A stretch of DNA of 64,000 bases from Lepidonotus clava (Eukaryota; Annelida; Polychaeta; Phyllodocida; Polynoidae): positions 31,601,927 to 31,665,926 of the forward strand of contig OW387136.1 in the NCBI GenBank assembly GCA_936440205.1, read 5' to 3'. This document shows positions 1 through 12,000 of this stretch, in pieces. The translations under genes were made by a program, and so were the position numbers. The notes below the pieces were generated by a model, which did not search any database, had not been told where the DNA came from, and was given only the letters and a program-made list of their open reading frames with translations. Every line of letters begins with the position of its first letter. The first letter of the stretch is position 1.

Positions 1-1430
1 TTGCACTTGTGATTGAGTGGCGAATCCAGGGGGTTGGGGACGGTGGGTTAGGTCCAGGGGGTCAGAGCCAAAAGGGGAAGGAGTGGAATCATCTTTGGCA
101 CTTGACGTCTTGATGTGATTTAGACCAATACGTGTCCGTGATTTGTTGCCCCCACTGATGGTAGCAGGAGGCTCGGATCCATAACTTTTTCAATGCAACT
201 GAGATATCGGGGATTCAGTTTTCTTTGTATCTCGATTGAAAGGGGGAGGGGCTGAGCTGTTACCTTAACACTTTGAGCCTAATGTTGTGGTATTTTTGTT
301 GTATTTTACGGCATCGCTATAACATAAAGCCTACATAGTGGGGTATGCTAAGGTCATTGTTTGAAAAAGAAAAAAAAAACATTGTGACAGAGCGGATAAA
401 AGCACCAAATTTGGTATGAGACACCTCTAAATAAAATCAAATGTGGAAGAGGGAGCCCTTGAAATATCAAAATAAAATTTTGGTAAATTCATTGTGGCCT
501 TAGTATTTGAAATTAAAGGCATTGTTAGCTATAATGGATGTAGGTCTTTTGTAAGAATTCCAAAGGAAAAAAAAAGAATTCCCTGTCCTTCAGTCTCCTA
601 ATTTTGACACTTACAATTTCTTTCTGGACATTTCAGAAGCTGAGATTTGAGATTATTTCACTGATTTTTGGCCCCCATTGCCAGTTGGGTTATGTTGATA
701 TTTTCAGGTGGCTCTCCTTTCAAATTCAATGAAGGGGTCACAAAGGATTGTCATAATCATATCAAGTGAAATAAAAAAATATATTATGAAAAAGCATTAA
801 GTCATAGACTATATCCTTTTCTCGTGAATAATTTGGATTTGGGCGGTCATAGAAGCTTAAAATCATGGTCTATTTTGTCCATGTAGGTGTCCATAAATCT
901 ACCAAATTTGTTGCTTTTTCCCACTCTCAGACTCTGTAACAAAAATTCCGTTAACAGATCCCACTACTAGGGCACTAGATACCGTTTTCTGAGCGGAAAG
1001 GGCCTCTCAAATAACAAAGCAAAAGTCAACAAAAAATAAAAGTATCCACAAGCCTTACTTTGTGAAGGTGGTTTCTAGAATAACTGCTAACTATAATGTT
1101 CTTCATAATGTTTGTTGGTATGCATAAGGATAGGCTCAGTGAGGGGCCTAGTTCTAGACCTAGAATCTAGCAAAAGAAAACAATTTTTTCTCTCATCCTG
1201 GTGGTTAAGGTTAATAAAGAGGGGGTCGTGACTTGCCGCCGTCCTCCTTGTTCTCAGGGCTTTGAGTCGGTAACTGCTGATAATAGTGCACCGCCTCCAG
1301 CCCAGTGAACCCAGGTGGGTAGAGGTGCAGTTCATTCGTACCCAACACACAGTTTACTGATGTGGAGGCCCAAACATGATGAGTTATTGAATGGTGGTAA
1401 TAACAGCGCCCTGGGCTGAGGCTGAGGGCT
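1..1430. other. 5' flank, nothing recognised
   Basis: AT-rich, with scattered short frames and no supported gene. Followed by a G-run at about 1451-1467. Confidence 0.6.
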
Positions 1431-1559
1431 GAGCCTGAGGCGCCGGGGAGGGAGGGGGGGGGGGGGGACGCCTGAGGCTGAGGCGCGCGGCCCCTTAAAT
1501 TTTACCAAATTTAGATTTTTTAATGTAAAATTCTAGATCATGGATGAGGCGCCTCAAAT

Positions 1560-1690
1560 TTTACATGAGGGGCCCCCCCCCCCCCCATCTCCCTTTTTAA
1601 AATCTCTGGATCCGTCACAACAGGGGCGGATCCAGAGCCTGTGCTCAACTTCTAGGGGAGTGCAATTGCCCCTTAATTTGCCAGACTACA
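1560..1690. repeat. Two back-to-back ends of a GGATCC-end repeat family
   Basis: CTCTGGATCCG (1605) and CGGATCCAGAG (1627) face each other, with a poly-C tract at 1569-1583 on the left. Other probable copies are listed at 21951, 23040, 42455 and 47640. Confidence 0.6.
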
Positions 1691-1936
1691 TGCATGTGTC
1701 GGATATCTCTGAATACTGTTATTTTGGGAATCTTATGTTTAACTTATCAATAATGTGAGTTAGATCTAGGCTAGCTGTTAGCGTTAACGCATTATGATTA
1801 GATCTATGACTATGACTTGTTATGTTTACAATTAGGAGGAAAACGTCGTATGTGGGCCACTGGGTACCAGCCATAGGTTATTGGTGTACATGCCAGGCGC
1901 CAGCAGCCAAGAAAGTTCCCGGTGTGCTACATACAT

Positions 1937-2092
1937 ATAACCAACCAAGAAGGGAGTACAAGGGTGGTTATCACCCCGAGCCGGGACCCCGATATCAGCC
2001 CGAGGCCAGGGCCCGAAGGGCCGGCCGAGGGCTGATATCGGGGTCCGGCGAGGGGTGAAAACTGCCCGAGTACTCCCTTCACGGTTGGTTAT
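1937..2092. repeat. 156-bp GC-rich hairpin (MITE-like)
   Basis: Outer arms ATAACCAACC and GGTTGGTTAT; inner arms GGGACCCCGATATCAGCCC and GGGCTGATATCGGGGTCC, meeting at GGCCCGAAGGGCC. The arms pair over most of their length and would form a cruciform. Confidence 0.85.
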
Positions 2093-2343
2093 GGATTTAT
2101 TATACCTTTTCTGTTAGATCTGAGCTCCCCAGAAAGGATGCACAGCAATCAGTGATGGTGGGACTGTGATGCTGCACATTTTTTTATGTTTTTTTTCATA
2201 TAACTCTTTTGATATCCATTAAATCTACAAACAGTAAGCAGTAAAATGTAGCTAGGAATGTTGTGCAGATAATGCAAATGTTAGATTTTTTAATTCTTAA
2301 TGATTTCATTTTTTCATGAATTTTAGAAAAATAAAAAGTTTCT

Positions 2344-2433
2344 GTATCACACTGCAGTGTGATACAAGGCTGGTTATCACCCAGGTTTGTATCGCCCTGA
2401 GTTAAACTCTTAACTACTAACCTTGTATCACAC
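2344..2433. repeat. Palindrome and inverted repeat around GTGTGATACAAGG
   Basis: A perfect 22-bp palindrome (half-site GTATCACACTG) at 2344-2365, and its GTGTGATACAAGG arm is inverted again at 2421-2433. GGTTATCACCC here recurs in the 1937-2092 hairpin, suggesting related elements. Confidence 0.75.
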
Positions 2434-2659
2434 TAAGGTATAATAAACTTATAACCTACTGCTGATACCCAGTAGCCCAGAAAAGTAATTCTCCTACTAA
2501 TTAGGAGGAAAACGTCGTATGTGGGCCACTGGGTACCAGCCATAGGTTATTGGTGTACATGCCAGGCGCCAGCAGCCAAGAAAGTTCCCGGTGTGCTACA
2601 CTTATAACCTACTGCTGATACCCAGTACTACAGTAGCCCAGAAAAGTAATTCTCCTACT

Positions 2660-5090
2660 AATTTCCAATCGATAGCCAGACGACACTTACAGTTTTCTCC
2701 CGGTCCAAAAATAGTCCCAGTTGAAGCGGTAGAGTGCAGTTCTATCTCCACTTAGGTCGGCCGAGCTCCGGGGATCCTGTTTCTGCTCTGAACCCAACAT
2801 CTGTACTAAAGTTGTACCTATAACCATCCTCCTCCTGAGTGATCCAGGCTTCGATCCCATCTGATTGGCCTCCTCCTCTCCTCTACTCTAGCTATCCTCC
2901 TTCTGCTCCTACCGGGGACCTACGCTGGTAACCGCGCCTCGAAGTCACGCCTTGCTGAACGTCACGATTTTGTCGGACCCTAAACTATACAAAAAGAGGT
3001 ATGCCACGTTTGTGCCTATTGTGCATCTATATGGGATCGTCATTAAGTGAGGGCAGAGCCATCACAGGCCGAGTCCTCCTAGCCGAGAGAGAAGGGAGCC
3101 CAGCATATCGGGGACCCCCTTCTGACGTCACCACGGACGGAGTGACGTCATGGGTGACGTCATGTCAGCCCAAGCTTAGGCAGGTTCCCGCTGCGTGGCG
3201 CCACTGTTTCCCGCCTTTATGGAGGGTAGGTCTAGGGTAGAATAGGGATAGACCATAGTATTCAAGCATCAAGGGAACTAGACACACGTTATGAAGAATT
3301 ACGGAATGGAATACAATTGGGGGCAGCATACTAGGAGAATATTTGTCGATATTTATGATGGTCATGTAATGATGTTTATGTAGTTACATAATCCAATGGG
3401 CCCAGGTATTAGGAGGATGGGGGGCTCCTTTGACGCATAACAATGAGCTTATTAGCAAGCTATTAGTCGCCTCAGGGAGCTCATATTAGGCATACATGTA
3501 CCGCTGCCGTTAAGATATCTAGCGGGCCTGGCCTCTGGCCCAGTCATAATAGGCTATTTGAAGCTTAATGGGACTGATAACATGACGTAATTTGCTGCAG
3601 GGCGCATCCAGGAGGTGTCGAAGCTCAGGGGTGGAATGGGTTCGGTGCAGAGGTTATGACCCCTTTCTCAATACACCGGCTTTAATTTTTGGTCGTGATT
3701 AAAACGAAGGTGCCTTTTTTTTTACCTACATTAAACCCTTTCCATTTCAGAAAAACAAGCAAAAAAGGGTTAAATATTGATTTTCTCAGAAAGTTTTGAA
3801 TTGAGAAAATGTAGTAGGCCTATATGGCATAGGCAAGAAAATGGTATATGATTTTCCTACATAGGTACAGCCAATTTATGAATAATTGTCAATGTTGGCA
3901 GTGTGCGGAAATGTGTGAAAAAGTATTAATTTTCTTTACTATTTACAGTTAGGGGCAATAAAACATTAATAATTCGCAAAAATAGATACGGTATAATTAT
4001 TTTCAAAAGGAAATTTATTGAAAAAAAGGTCTTGCCTAATCACAAACCTTTTTTAAGTGAGTGAAAGTTTTTTTTTCTGAAGGAATCTGTATGAAGTTAA
4101 TAGTTATACTGAATGTGGTGCCTTCAATTAGATGACCGGTGACCTTTGACCTTTCCAAAGAATTTGTGCATTAGTAATGCTACATTTGTGCCATGTTACC
4201 TACAATTGAAAAACATCTAACAATAATGGATATCATGTCATTGAAGTATGAAAAGAATATCATTTCTGGCTGGGATAAACATGTTATATTTTAATCATTG
4301 TATATTATAAAGGAAAATAACTAATAATTAATGAAAAATATGTGCTTTCAAGTTTGGAGGTTATTTTTATAATAATGATAAAACTCCAATCAATGCATAA
4401 TAAGGGGGTGTATTATGTTCTTTTCATTATTTGTATAGATCTAAATATAAATATGTTTTACATTGTGAGCTGTCACTTGAGCAACCATTAAGGCAGAAAA
4501 CAGTGAAAGAATTGATCAAAAATTGAAAGTAGGGTGAAGAAAACCATTTATGGTACATATATGTACCAAATTTGCATTGAGGTCTGGAAAGGGTTAAGGA
4601 TGCAAATTTTACCCAGGCCTACGGTGTGAGGATGGTATTAATTGGTATATATAGGTCGTATAGACCTATCAAAGGAAGCCTACTTGTATAGATCTCTATC
4701 TATCATGATTTTAATTTCCAGTGATAGGCATACCTATCCTATTTTATGTCCTCTCCGAGTTTTCTTCAATATGGCAATATTGCATAGTAAAAAGACAATC
4801 TAATTCACCTTCTGCATTTTCACCTGGAAGATTGGAAACAATAGATACTTTTATCATAGGTTATATTCACTTTTTTTTTCTTTTTTTCACGAAATTGATA
4901 CAGCTTCATATCCACTGAAAATGGTAGCAGTGCTGGGACTAGTATGCTGGTGGAGGGGAACGTTTGTTTTTGCAGATCACATCACATCATTCACTAGAAA
5001 TAGACATTGTCTCTCTCTGTACATGACCAGCTGATGACATACGATTATTATATTTAATAAAATGGTGAAGAGTACATCCAACTCAAGGAC
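2660..5090. other. Intergenic, mostly unassigned
   Basis: The 2.66-3.6 kb part is more GC-rich and carries the CRE cluster; the rest is AT-rich. A 79-codon frame at 3001-3240 has no recognisable content. Confidence 0.5.
3123..3162. promoter_or_regulatory. Three CRE octamers (TGACGTCA)
   Basis: Perfect TGACGTCA at 3123-3130, 3143-3150 and 3155-3162. CREB/ATF proteins bind this palindrome. No gene is visible beside it, so it may belong to an unrecognised transposon or promoter. Confidence 0.5.
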
Positions 5091-5120
5091 GGCTTGTTGT
5101 AGACTTACTATTTATTAAGA

Positions 5121-5182
5121 CGTAGAATTATTGGCGAATTAACATGTTTCGGATTTTCACATCCTTCATCAGAATTAATTGT
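5121..5182 (-). ncRNA. Hammerhead-ribozyme-like motif
   Basis: On the minus strand: CTGATGA (5166-5172), then a GGAT/ATCC stem with loop, then GAAAC (core ends at 5146) followed by the self-complementary ACATGT, flanked by AATT/AATT that could form stem I. The order fits a minimal hammerhead with a very short stem III, as known in Penelope-like retroelements and retrozymes. One extra A between CTGATGA and the stem departs from the strict core, so activity is doubtful. Confidence 0.4.
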
Positions 5183-5838
5183 AACCATAATTTGGGAGGG
5201 TATGTCAATAATTGACAGTGTGAAATCACAGGGTTGATTTTAACCCGTTGAAAAACAACAGGTTGGAAAATTATTTCTACAGCGTTGAATCTCAAAGTCC
5301 ACTTTTTTAGCTTTTATGAAATTTTAAACTCTTCTAGATTATAAAAAGAGTATTAAAAGACGATACATTAAAGGGATGAAAGACATTATCCCTGTACAAT
5401 CATGGAATATCAAATAACAGTCTGAGCAATATATTAAATAAATAATAATTAGGTCTTCTCGGTGAAAGTCCACACAACATCTACAAGAAGTAAAAACCAG
5501 TTGAATTCAAAAGTCTGGATAAAAATGTTCTAGGTTATATAATAACAAGTCTGGTAAAAATACGAGGTACTACTCCGGTTGTTCGGGGGCCGCCGAGGTG
5601 ACTTGTTTGTTCACCAGGTACTGAAATAGCACAAATTCCGCTATAACGGGTCCACGGCCTGGAATAATTTCGTCCACTAGGTCAGAGACGAGTGCAATTT
5701 TCTATTGAAGCTTTGCGCCTTCGGCGTATTAAAGTGGCGTGAAAAACTGTCTCTGTTGGTGGTTCGGTTGGTTCAGTGACAGTCGGGGGCGTGGCCGCCA
5801 CCCCATCATCAATGGGCGCGTGGATCTCCACGCCACAC

Positions 5839-5885
5839 TATTATATTTGTTTCTCTGTATGACATACAGAGAAACAAATATAATA
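5839..5885. repeat. Perfect 23-bp-arm hairpin next to (TA)n
   Basis: TTTGTTTCTCTGTATG and its exact complement flank a single A at 5862. An AT-only tract follows to about 5985. Confidence 0.9.
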
Positions 5886-5984
5886 AAATTATAATAGAAT
5901 TATTATAGTATATATATATATTATAATATATAATATATATTATAATATATATTATAATTATAATTATTATAATAAAATATATCA
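5886..5984. repeat. AT-only low-complexity tract
   Basis: Near-uninterrupted TA/ATT sequence. No other feature. Confidence 0.9.
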
Positions 5985-6030
5985 AATTAATCCATCTGGT
6001 TTTGTCTTTTGACCTGTACCTACCTATATT
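5985..6030. repeat. Left part of the split host repeat
   Basis: Matches the first part of the copy at 8858. Separated from its right part (8331-8482) by the transposon. Confidence 0.85.
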
Positions 6031-8330
6031 GGGTCACTCTCCTGAAAAGTGCGCAGTTTCATAAAATTTTAGGTCTAAATTTAAGTAGTAAAATATTTCT
6101 TTTTCTCAGACTTGCCCATCTCTATATTGTATATTCTATTGGAATTAGAAAAAAGGAAATTCCCAACGTTCTTAGTTTTCCCAAATTTTACAATTTAAAT
6201 TGAGGACTTAGAAAAATATTGTACTTATGTACGTTCAGAACCAAGCTTTTCAAAATCATTTCAAGGGGCTAGAACACCTATATTTGTATGCATAACTTTA
6301 CATTGTTTCCTTAATTCATGTCTTTATATCTATTGTTATCATTTGGAACATTCATTTTTGAGATAAAGAATAATCCGAGACTTATAGATGCAACTTTGTA
6401 GGATTAACCATTTTAGAAACTTGATCTTTTTATAATTTTAGGTCGAATTTTGGCTGTACATAGCTTTAGAAAAATATACAGCACACTTATTTTTAATCAA
6501 TCAGAAAATATTAGTTGCTTAATACAGTGTGCATATGATTTAAAAGACAGTATGTTGATTGAAGGATTATTCTGTGAATTATTTCTGTTTCTTGTGAAAA
6601 ACCTTGGTTCTGAACGTACAAACCTTGGTTCTGAACGTACATACCTTGGTTCTGAACGTACATATCTTGGTTTTGAACTTACAAACATATAATAGACTGA
6701 ACATACATATCTTGCATCTAAAAGTAAAGTTTTACCCCAGAGTACTAACATCTCTTCATGAGTGTTCATGAGTAGGTCAAATATTAATTTGATGCATGTG
6801 ACAAGCACATAGCTTTGAAAAAAGATAGATGTACGTTCAGAACCAAAGTATGTACGTTCAGAACCAAGGTATGTACGTTCAGAACCAAGGTTATTTACAA
6901 GTTGGATCTATTTCAAAACTGAAACGTTTTACAAAACAACATATGGAATGATGTAAGGTTGATCTAAATCACACATAAAAATGAAAAAGTCTCAAAAACC
7001 ATTGTAGTCTCATGAATAACTGTAAACACAAAAACTTTGGTTCTGAACGTACATAGCTTGGTTCTGAACATACATAGCTTGGTTCTGAACGTACATAGCT
7101 TGGTTCTGAACGTACATAGCTTGGTTCTGAACGTACATATGTTGGTCCCATTTCACATGAGTTCTCTCAACATTGAAATATTTCTGACAGAAGTACTTTA
7201 ATATATTGTAAATAAAGCATCCCAGAATCAACTGACTATTTCTTAGATATTTATTTTCATACTATGACACCTCACAAACTATAAATGTACGTTCAGAACC
7301 AAGCTTTGTACTTTCAGAACCAAGCTTTGTACGTTCAGAACCAAGCTCTGTACGTTCAGAACCAAGGTTATTTCTGAGATTGAAGCATAAAGAGACAAGA
7401 ATTGTATGTCAGATAGAAATCTTTGAAATGGGACATTACTTATGCATTGTATGAGTACAAAAATATTCTTAGAAACATATCCCTTCATCTCCAAAAGATC
7501 AAAAGGAAAAAAAGCTTGGTTCTGAACGTACATATATGTACGTTCAGAACCAAGCTTTGTACGTTCAGAACCAAGCTTTTAACTAAAATTTCAGTATTGA
7601 TAAAGGGCAAAATAGGTGTTTAATGCCATAGAACCTTGTATAAGGTCTGTTTCTAAGTCTCTTGACACATATGATCTAAAAAAATGACTATTGTACATGT
7701 TTAATGTCAAGAAATTATGAAAGCTTGGTTCTGAACGTACAAAATAAGATTTTAGGCATGCCCTTCAAAATATAGAACTTTCCATTACTTTGTTACCTTT
7801 TGATTATATAGAGATTCAAATTTGTTATCCAATAAATATATTTTAGTACTCTTTTCCAAATGAGCTATAGACATTTGGTCATTTATAGTCTAATATGTCA
7901 TTTTTGAACATTCAAAGCTTGGTTCTGAACGTACATTTGTGAACCTGAAAAAACTAAGAACTTGTGTAAAAAAGAGAAAATAGTCATATTTTAGCAATTT
8001 AAGTTAATAGTTCAATTTGCCCCAAGTCCAACTATTTCATAGAAAAAAATTAGGGCTGTCACATTAAAATTTCTGATTGATTTTGGGAAAGAAAATGCAA
8101 AAAAAAACTCTTACCTGTCAATTTTCTACCATTTTCTGTCATTTTTGCATAAATTATAAAAATTCAGAAAATAGAATTTGATAAAAATCTTGTTTTTTTC
8201 AACGCTCTATGTATCTTCAATAAATACAGACAAAAAGAAATAAGTATTTTAGTTAGATTGAGCTTTCAGAGACATTAGAAAATCAAAAATGTTGATTTTG
8301 CCAATTGAGGACATTTCTGGAGAGTGACCC
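6031..8330. mobile_element. 2.3-kb non-coding DNA transposon with TIRs, family not assigned
   Basis: Ends are inverted repeats: GGGTCACTCTCCTGAAAAGT on the left, GGGTCACTCTCCAGAAATGT (complement) on the right, 18 of 20 identical. The target TATT is duplicated at 6027-6030 and 8331-8334. A related copy of the host repeat at 8858-9053 has the site uninterrupted, which confirms the borders. No reading frame of transposase size, so it is non-autonomous. A 4-bp target duplication would fit several superfamilies, and I do not choose one. The interior holds the 18-bp motif clusters described separately. Confidence 0.9.
6228..7935. repeat. 22 copies of an 18-bp motif in clusters of alternating orientation
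   Basis: Motif CTTGGTTCTGAACGTACA. Forward copies start near 6603, 6624, 6645, 6666, 7036, 7057, 7078, 7099, 7120, 7515, 7724 and 7918. Reverse copies start near 6228, 6830, 6851, 6872, 7286, 7307, 7328, 7349, 7537 and 7558. Within clusters the period is 21 bp. Spacers between clusters are AT-rich and unrelated. The motif contains the palindrome GTTCTGAAC (odd centre). Confidence 0.93.
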
Positions 8331-8482
8331 TATTGGGTAGATGATTCTGAAACAAAGTATGACTGTTATAACTCTGTTATCCTTTTGTCTGTCTAATCTT
8401 TAATTATCATACCTGCCAACATTTCACGAATTCGGGCATATACAGTGGCAGACGGAGAATTAATGCAATGTCGGGGCTGGCT
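8331..8482. repeat. Right part of the split host repeat
   Basis: Starts with the second TATT of the target duplication and continues colinearly with 8906-9053. Confidence 0.85.
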
Positions 8483-8857
8483 ACTACATTGTAGTAACAC
8501 TAACTTAAACTGGTGTCTATTCTTTAACAAATGTAATGTAATTTCAACTGTACTTTGGTACAGCAATGGAATATCCATGCAGGTTCATGTACAAGTAATT
8601 AGATAATTTCATTCAATACACATGATAGACAACTCTCCATATCAAAACATTCCTGCATAAGCAATCCTTCCCGTTCTCCTTCCATCAGAGTAAGTTAAAA
8701 CCAAGTTCTGCGTTGAATTCTCAGTATCATGCTAGGCACTAGTGTATTACAGTATTAACTCTTCTCCAAGATTCAAGATTCAAGATTCAACACTCAACAC
8801 TACAACTTAATAATGCATGTTTAGATACTGTCCTGAAGCTGCAAACGCATTGATTAA

Positions 8858-9053
8858 AAAATTAATCCATCTGTTTTTACCTTTTGACCTGTACCTACCT
8901 ATATTGGGTAGATGATTCTGAAACAAAGTATGACTGTTATAACTCTGTTATCCTTTTGTCTGTCTAATCCTTAATTATCATACCTGCCAACATTTCATGA
9001 ATTTGGGCATATACAGTGGCGGACGGAGAATTAATACAATGTTGGGGTTGGCT
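8858..9053. repeat. Intact copy of the repeat that received the 2.3-kb transposon
   Basis: About 195 bp matching 5985-6030 joined to 8331-8482, with the sequence CCTATATTGGGTAG uninterrupted at the insertion point. Includes the segment GGGCATATACAGTGGC. Its own family is not recognised. Confidence 0.85.
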
Positions 9054-12000
9054 TTAAATAAGGTTTTCCTGGGTTTTGGAACTTAAACGTTTTGAAGATG
9101 GTAGGAGCGGGAGCGTCATTCTAAATATACAATTAAGTTAGTCAATACAATATGTGTATATTGTATACTGTTCACACAGTAATGTTCTTGGTAAAAACGC
9201 TGTAGTGCCTATGCACCTTCCTAATGAGTGAGCTGCAGTCTGTCAGTCTGTGGTAGGAAATAAGTAGCTAGGTGACCCCATAGAGTTACAGATGAACCTT
9301 TTTTGCATGAGATATGTTTTTAAAACACCTTCAAGCTTTAATAATTGTCTATTTGTTGGAATTTTCAACCTTTGCTAAGGTGGGTCAATAGTTGAAGGAG
9401 TGCCTGCTACACATAAACTCTTGTCCCAGTGTAGATGACGTTGAAGACTTATCCCAATCAGATTATATTTATGCTGGCCGCACTTTTCCCCCTTAGATGT
9501 TCGATTTGTCCCTTATGATATATGGTCCCTTTTAGTGTACATGAGCACAAGTCAACCAGATCCATTGTGCTGGGGGACAATTGGGCCAGCCTGATCCAGT
9601 CTTTACCACGTGATACCGCCACCTGCCCTTCTTGTCCTGAATCCAGACCTCCACAAGGTGGCGTTCGGCAGCGTCAAAGGGAATATACCAGAGACCTGGT
9701 AATCACCAGCTGATCATAGAGACGGTGCACTCCTTCTCTGGCGCTATATGATCGCTTTCCTACGTGTTTGTGTGTGTTAAAACCAGTGAGGTTTGACCAA
9801 CTTCTGTTGGTTACTTGTGTAAATCTTTTCTTTTTTTTAAGTATTTGACTGAAGTCTCTTGCAGGTGAACTGAAATTGGACACTATTGGTATACCCTTAG
9901 CCCAATCGGTGTCTTGGCCAAGTAGATGCCAGTAGTATAGGCATACCCCTGATTGTCCATTTTCCCTGGTTTACCTCATTTGCACAAATCAATACTGAGC
10001 GCAGCACTGTGTTCAAACCAGCATTTTGAATAGGGATTTCTGACTATCTATATGGAATATTCGTCCTTAATGAATGTATTTTTGCTCACCTTTTTAAGAT
10101 TGGTTCAAATTTCTAGAAAAACAAGGAGGAATGTCACCGCACTACTGTACCTTTATTCTTTGTGAAGGACAATGTCCGAGGTGTGTAAGTAAAAGAGCGG
10201 AGGGGTAGATATGTGTAATGATTTTGTTCCATCATAGTATTATCCGTTCTCTTTCATATTAAGCCTAACAACTTATTCTGTTTCAACAACTAAAGATAGA
10301 CAGCAGTGACAGGCATCAAATTCAGAAGAAAAAAAACTTATTGATTAAAAGCGTTGTGTGTTAACACGTGAAAAGTGGCATTTCAAATGAGAACTTTTTA
10401 AATCTCGGCCTAGATTCCCGAGGCCTATGTACTGTACGTGTGTTCATCGCAGTCATATTGTAATAACAAAAGCCACCAATACATTTGATATTTCGTGATA
10501 CATAAAGGCATGGCCATAGAAATGTTATAGAGCATATATTCCGCAATTTGTTAAAGGGAGTGGCTCCGAATACACTCTACAGCCTGATGTTAATCCTTAG
10601 AATTGTCTGTTAGAAAGAGTCTGTTCATCGATACATTGATGCATGTTACGGGTTGAGACACCATTGTTGGACACGGCAGTATACACCTTTCTCACGACCC
10701 TGCGCAATGCAGTCTTGCCATGTTCCAGATCGAGGTGGCGGGAGTCACCAGACTTGGTCAGTGTATTCTATATAGGCTAACAGTAGAACTATTTTGAACT
10801 TTTTTCTATATCTTACAAATGCACTAACAAGAAAGCAAATTAGCCACAAGTAACTTAATAATATTATGATAAAATATGTAGTTTAGGTACAAAAGAATTC
10901 TTTGAGTCTTGCCTGCCTTTTATTCAGAAGGAGGTCAACTCTAAAAACAAGTTAATTGCAGGTACTCATCAAGAGGGCTTGTTTTGCACCTCAGACAGCA
11001 CAAGTACAATTACCCCTTCTACCCCTCCCCTCCCACATACACATTCCACACACTACTAATAGACACAATACTTGACCACCTGAGTGGGCACCAATTATCA
11101 CTTGCTTCTGCACCAAGCCTAGTGGTCAGTGTTGCAGACTGAACTGGACAGCACTCCCCTCACCAGGGTTCAGATTACAACCAAGAGGGGGTGCCAGCTT
11201 TAATAAGAAGGGTGTATGGACCTTCCATTTACACCTTTTTCAATATAAAGCGTGGTGCCCCTATCCCTAAAAGTTTGGGAAAGAGTTGTACATGGGAGGG
11301 TTCACTGCTTAGGTTCGCTAAAAAGATTAATAGACCTTATAGAAAAGATAAGTGACGTGACAGGATGTAGGCTTATTATGTCACAAAGCCGAACATCCAA
11401 TAGCAACACACATTTTAATAATTTGGAACAACAAAGCTGTCATGTCTGATGATAGAAGATTGGGAAACTGACGTAAAGAGCCATACTGCAAATTTCATCA
11501 TCATTCACCATTCAATAGAATACATGCTCAACTTAATAGTGAAGATTGTGATGTCATTCTACTATTTCAGCTTTTATCAAAATTACTTGTTTTATACTTC
11601 AAAATCACTCTTTGTTCACCGTATGAGTAGTTTTCAAATACATATATTTATCGTTATTTTTATTAATCACCTTGTTATGATAACCCCATTATATAACAAA
11701 GCTTTTCTCGAATTCAGTGATTCTTAGCCATACATTGTTTATATTAAGCTAATAATTATTGATTAAAGGAGTGTCTTTGAAGACCCCCTTCTGACTCAGT
11801 GACTCCTCATTAGGCTTTAGACATTGACCTTTACATAGGATCTACTATCATATTAACATATAACCATTCCAACTTAAATGATCATTGTCCCTCTTCCAAG
11901 TATTGCAAAACGATTCTTGATTAAACCTGAACGTTTAAATAATTACAATTGTTTATAGAATGTTAGACAGGTTCTCATACAAAGACATTGAATTACCTAT

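Larger units (their letters stand above)
1831..2600. repeat. 101-bp exact direct repeat bracketing hairpin sequences
   Basis: Positions 1831-1931 and 2500-2600 are identical over 101 bases (ATTAGGAGGAAAACGTCGTA and onward). A second overlapping duplication has CTTATAACCTACTGCTGATA at 2449 and 2602. Recent duplication or an assembly artefact. Confidence 0.9.

Noticed and set aside
6228-7935. CRISPR-like array
   Set aside because: Repeats occur in both orientations with irregular spacers inside a TIR transposon of an animal genome. No cas genes.
9522-9713. 63-codon frame with CPSCPESRPP
   Set aside because: Not a recognised motif, no neighbours in phase, and length within chance expectation.
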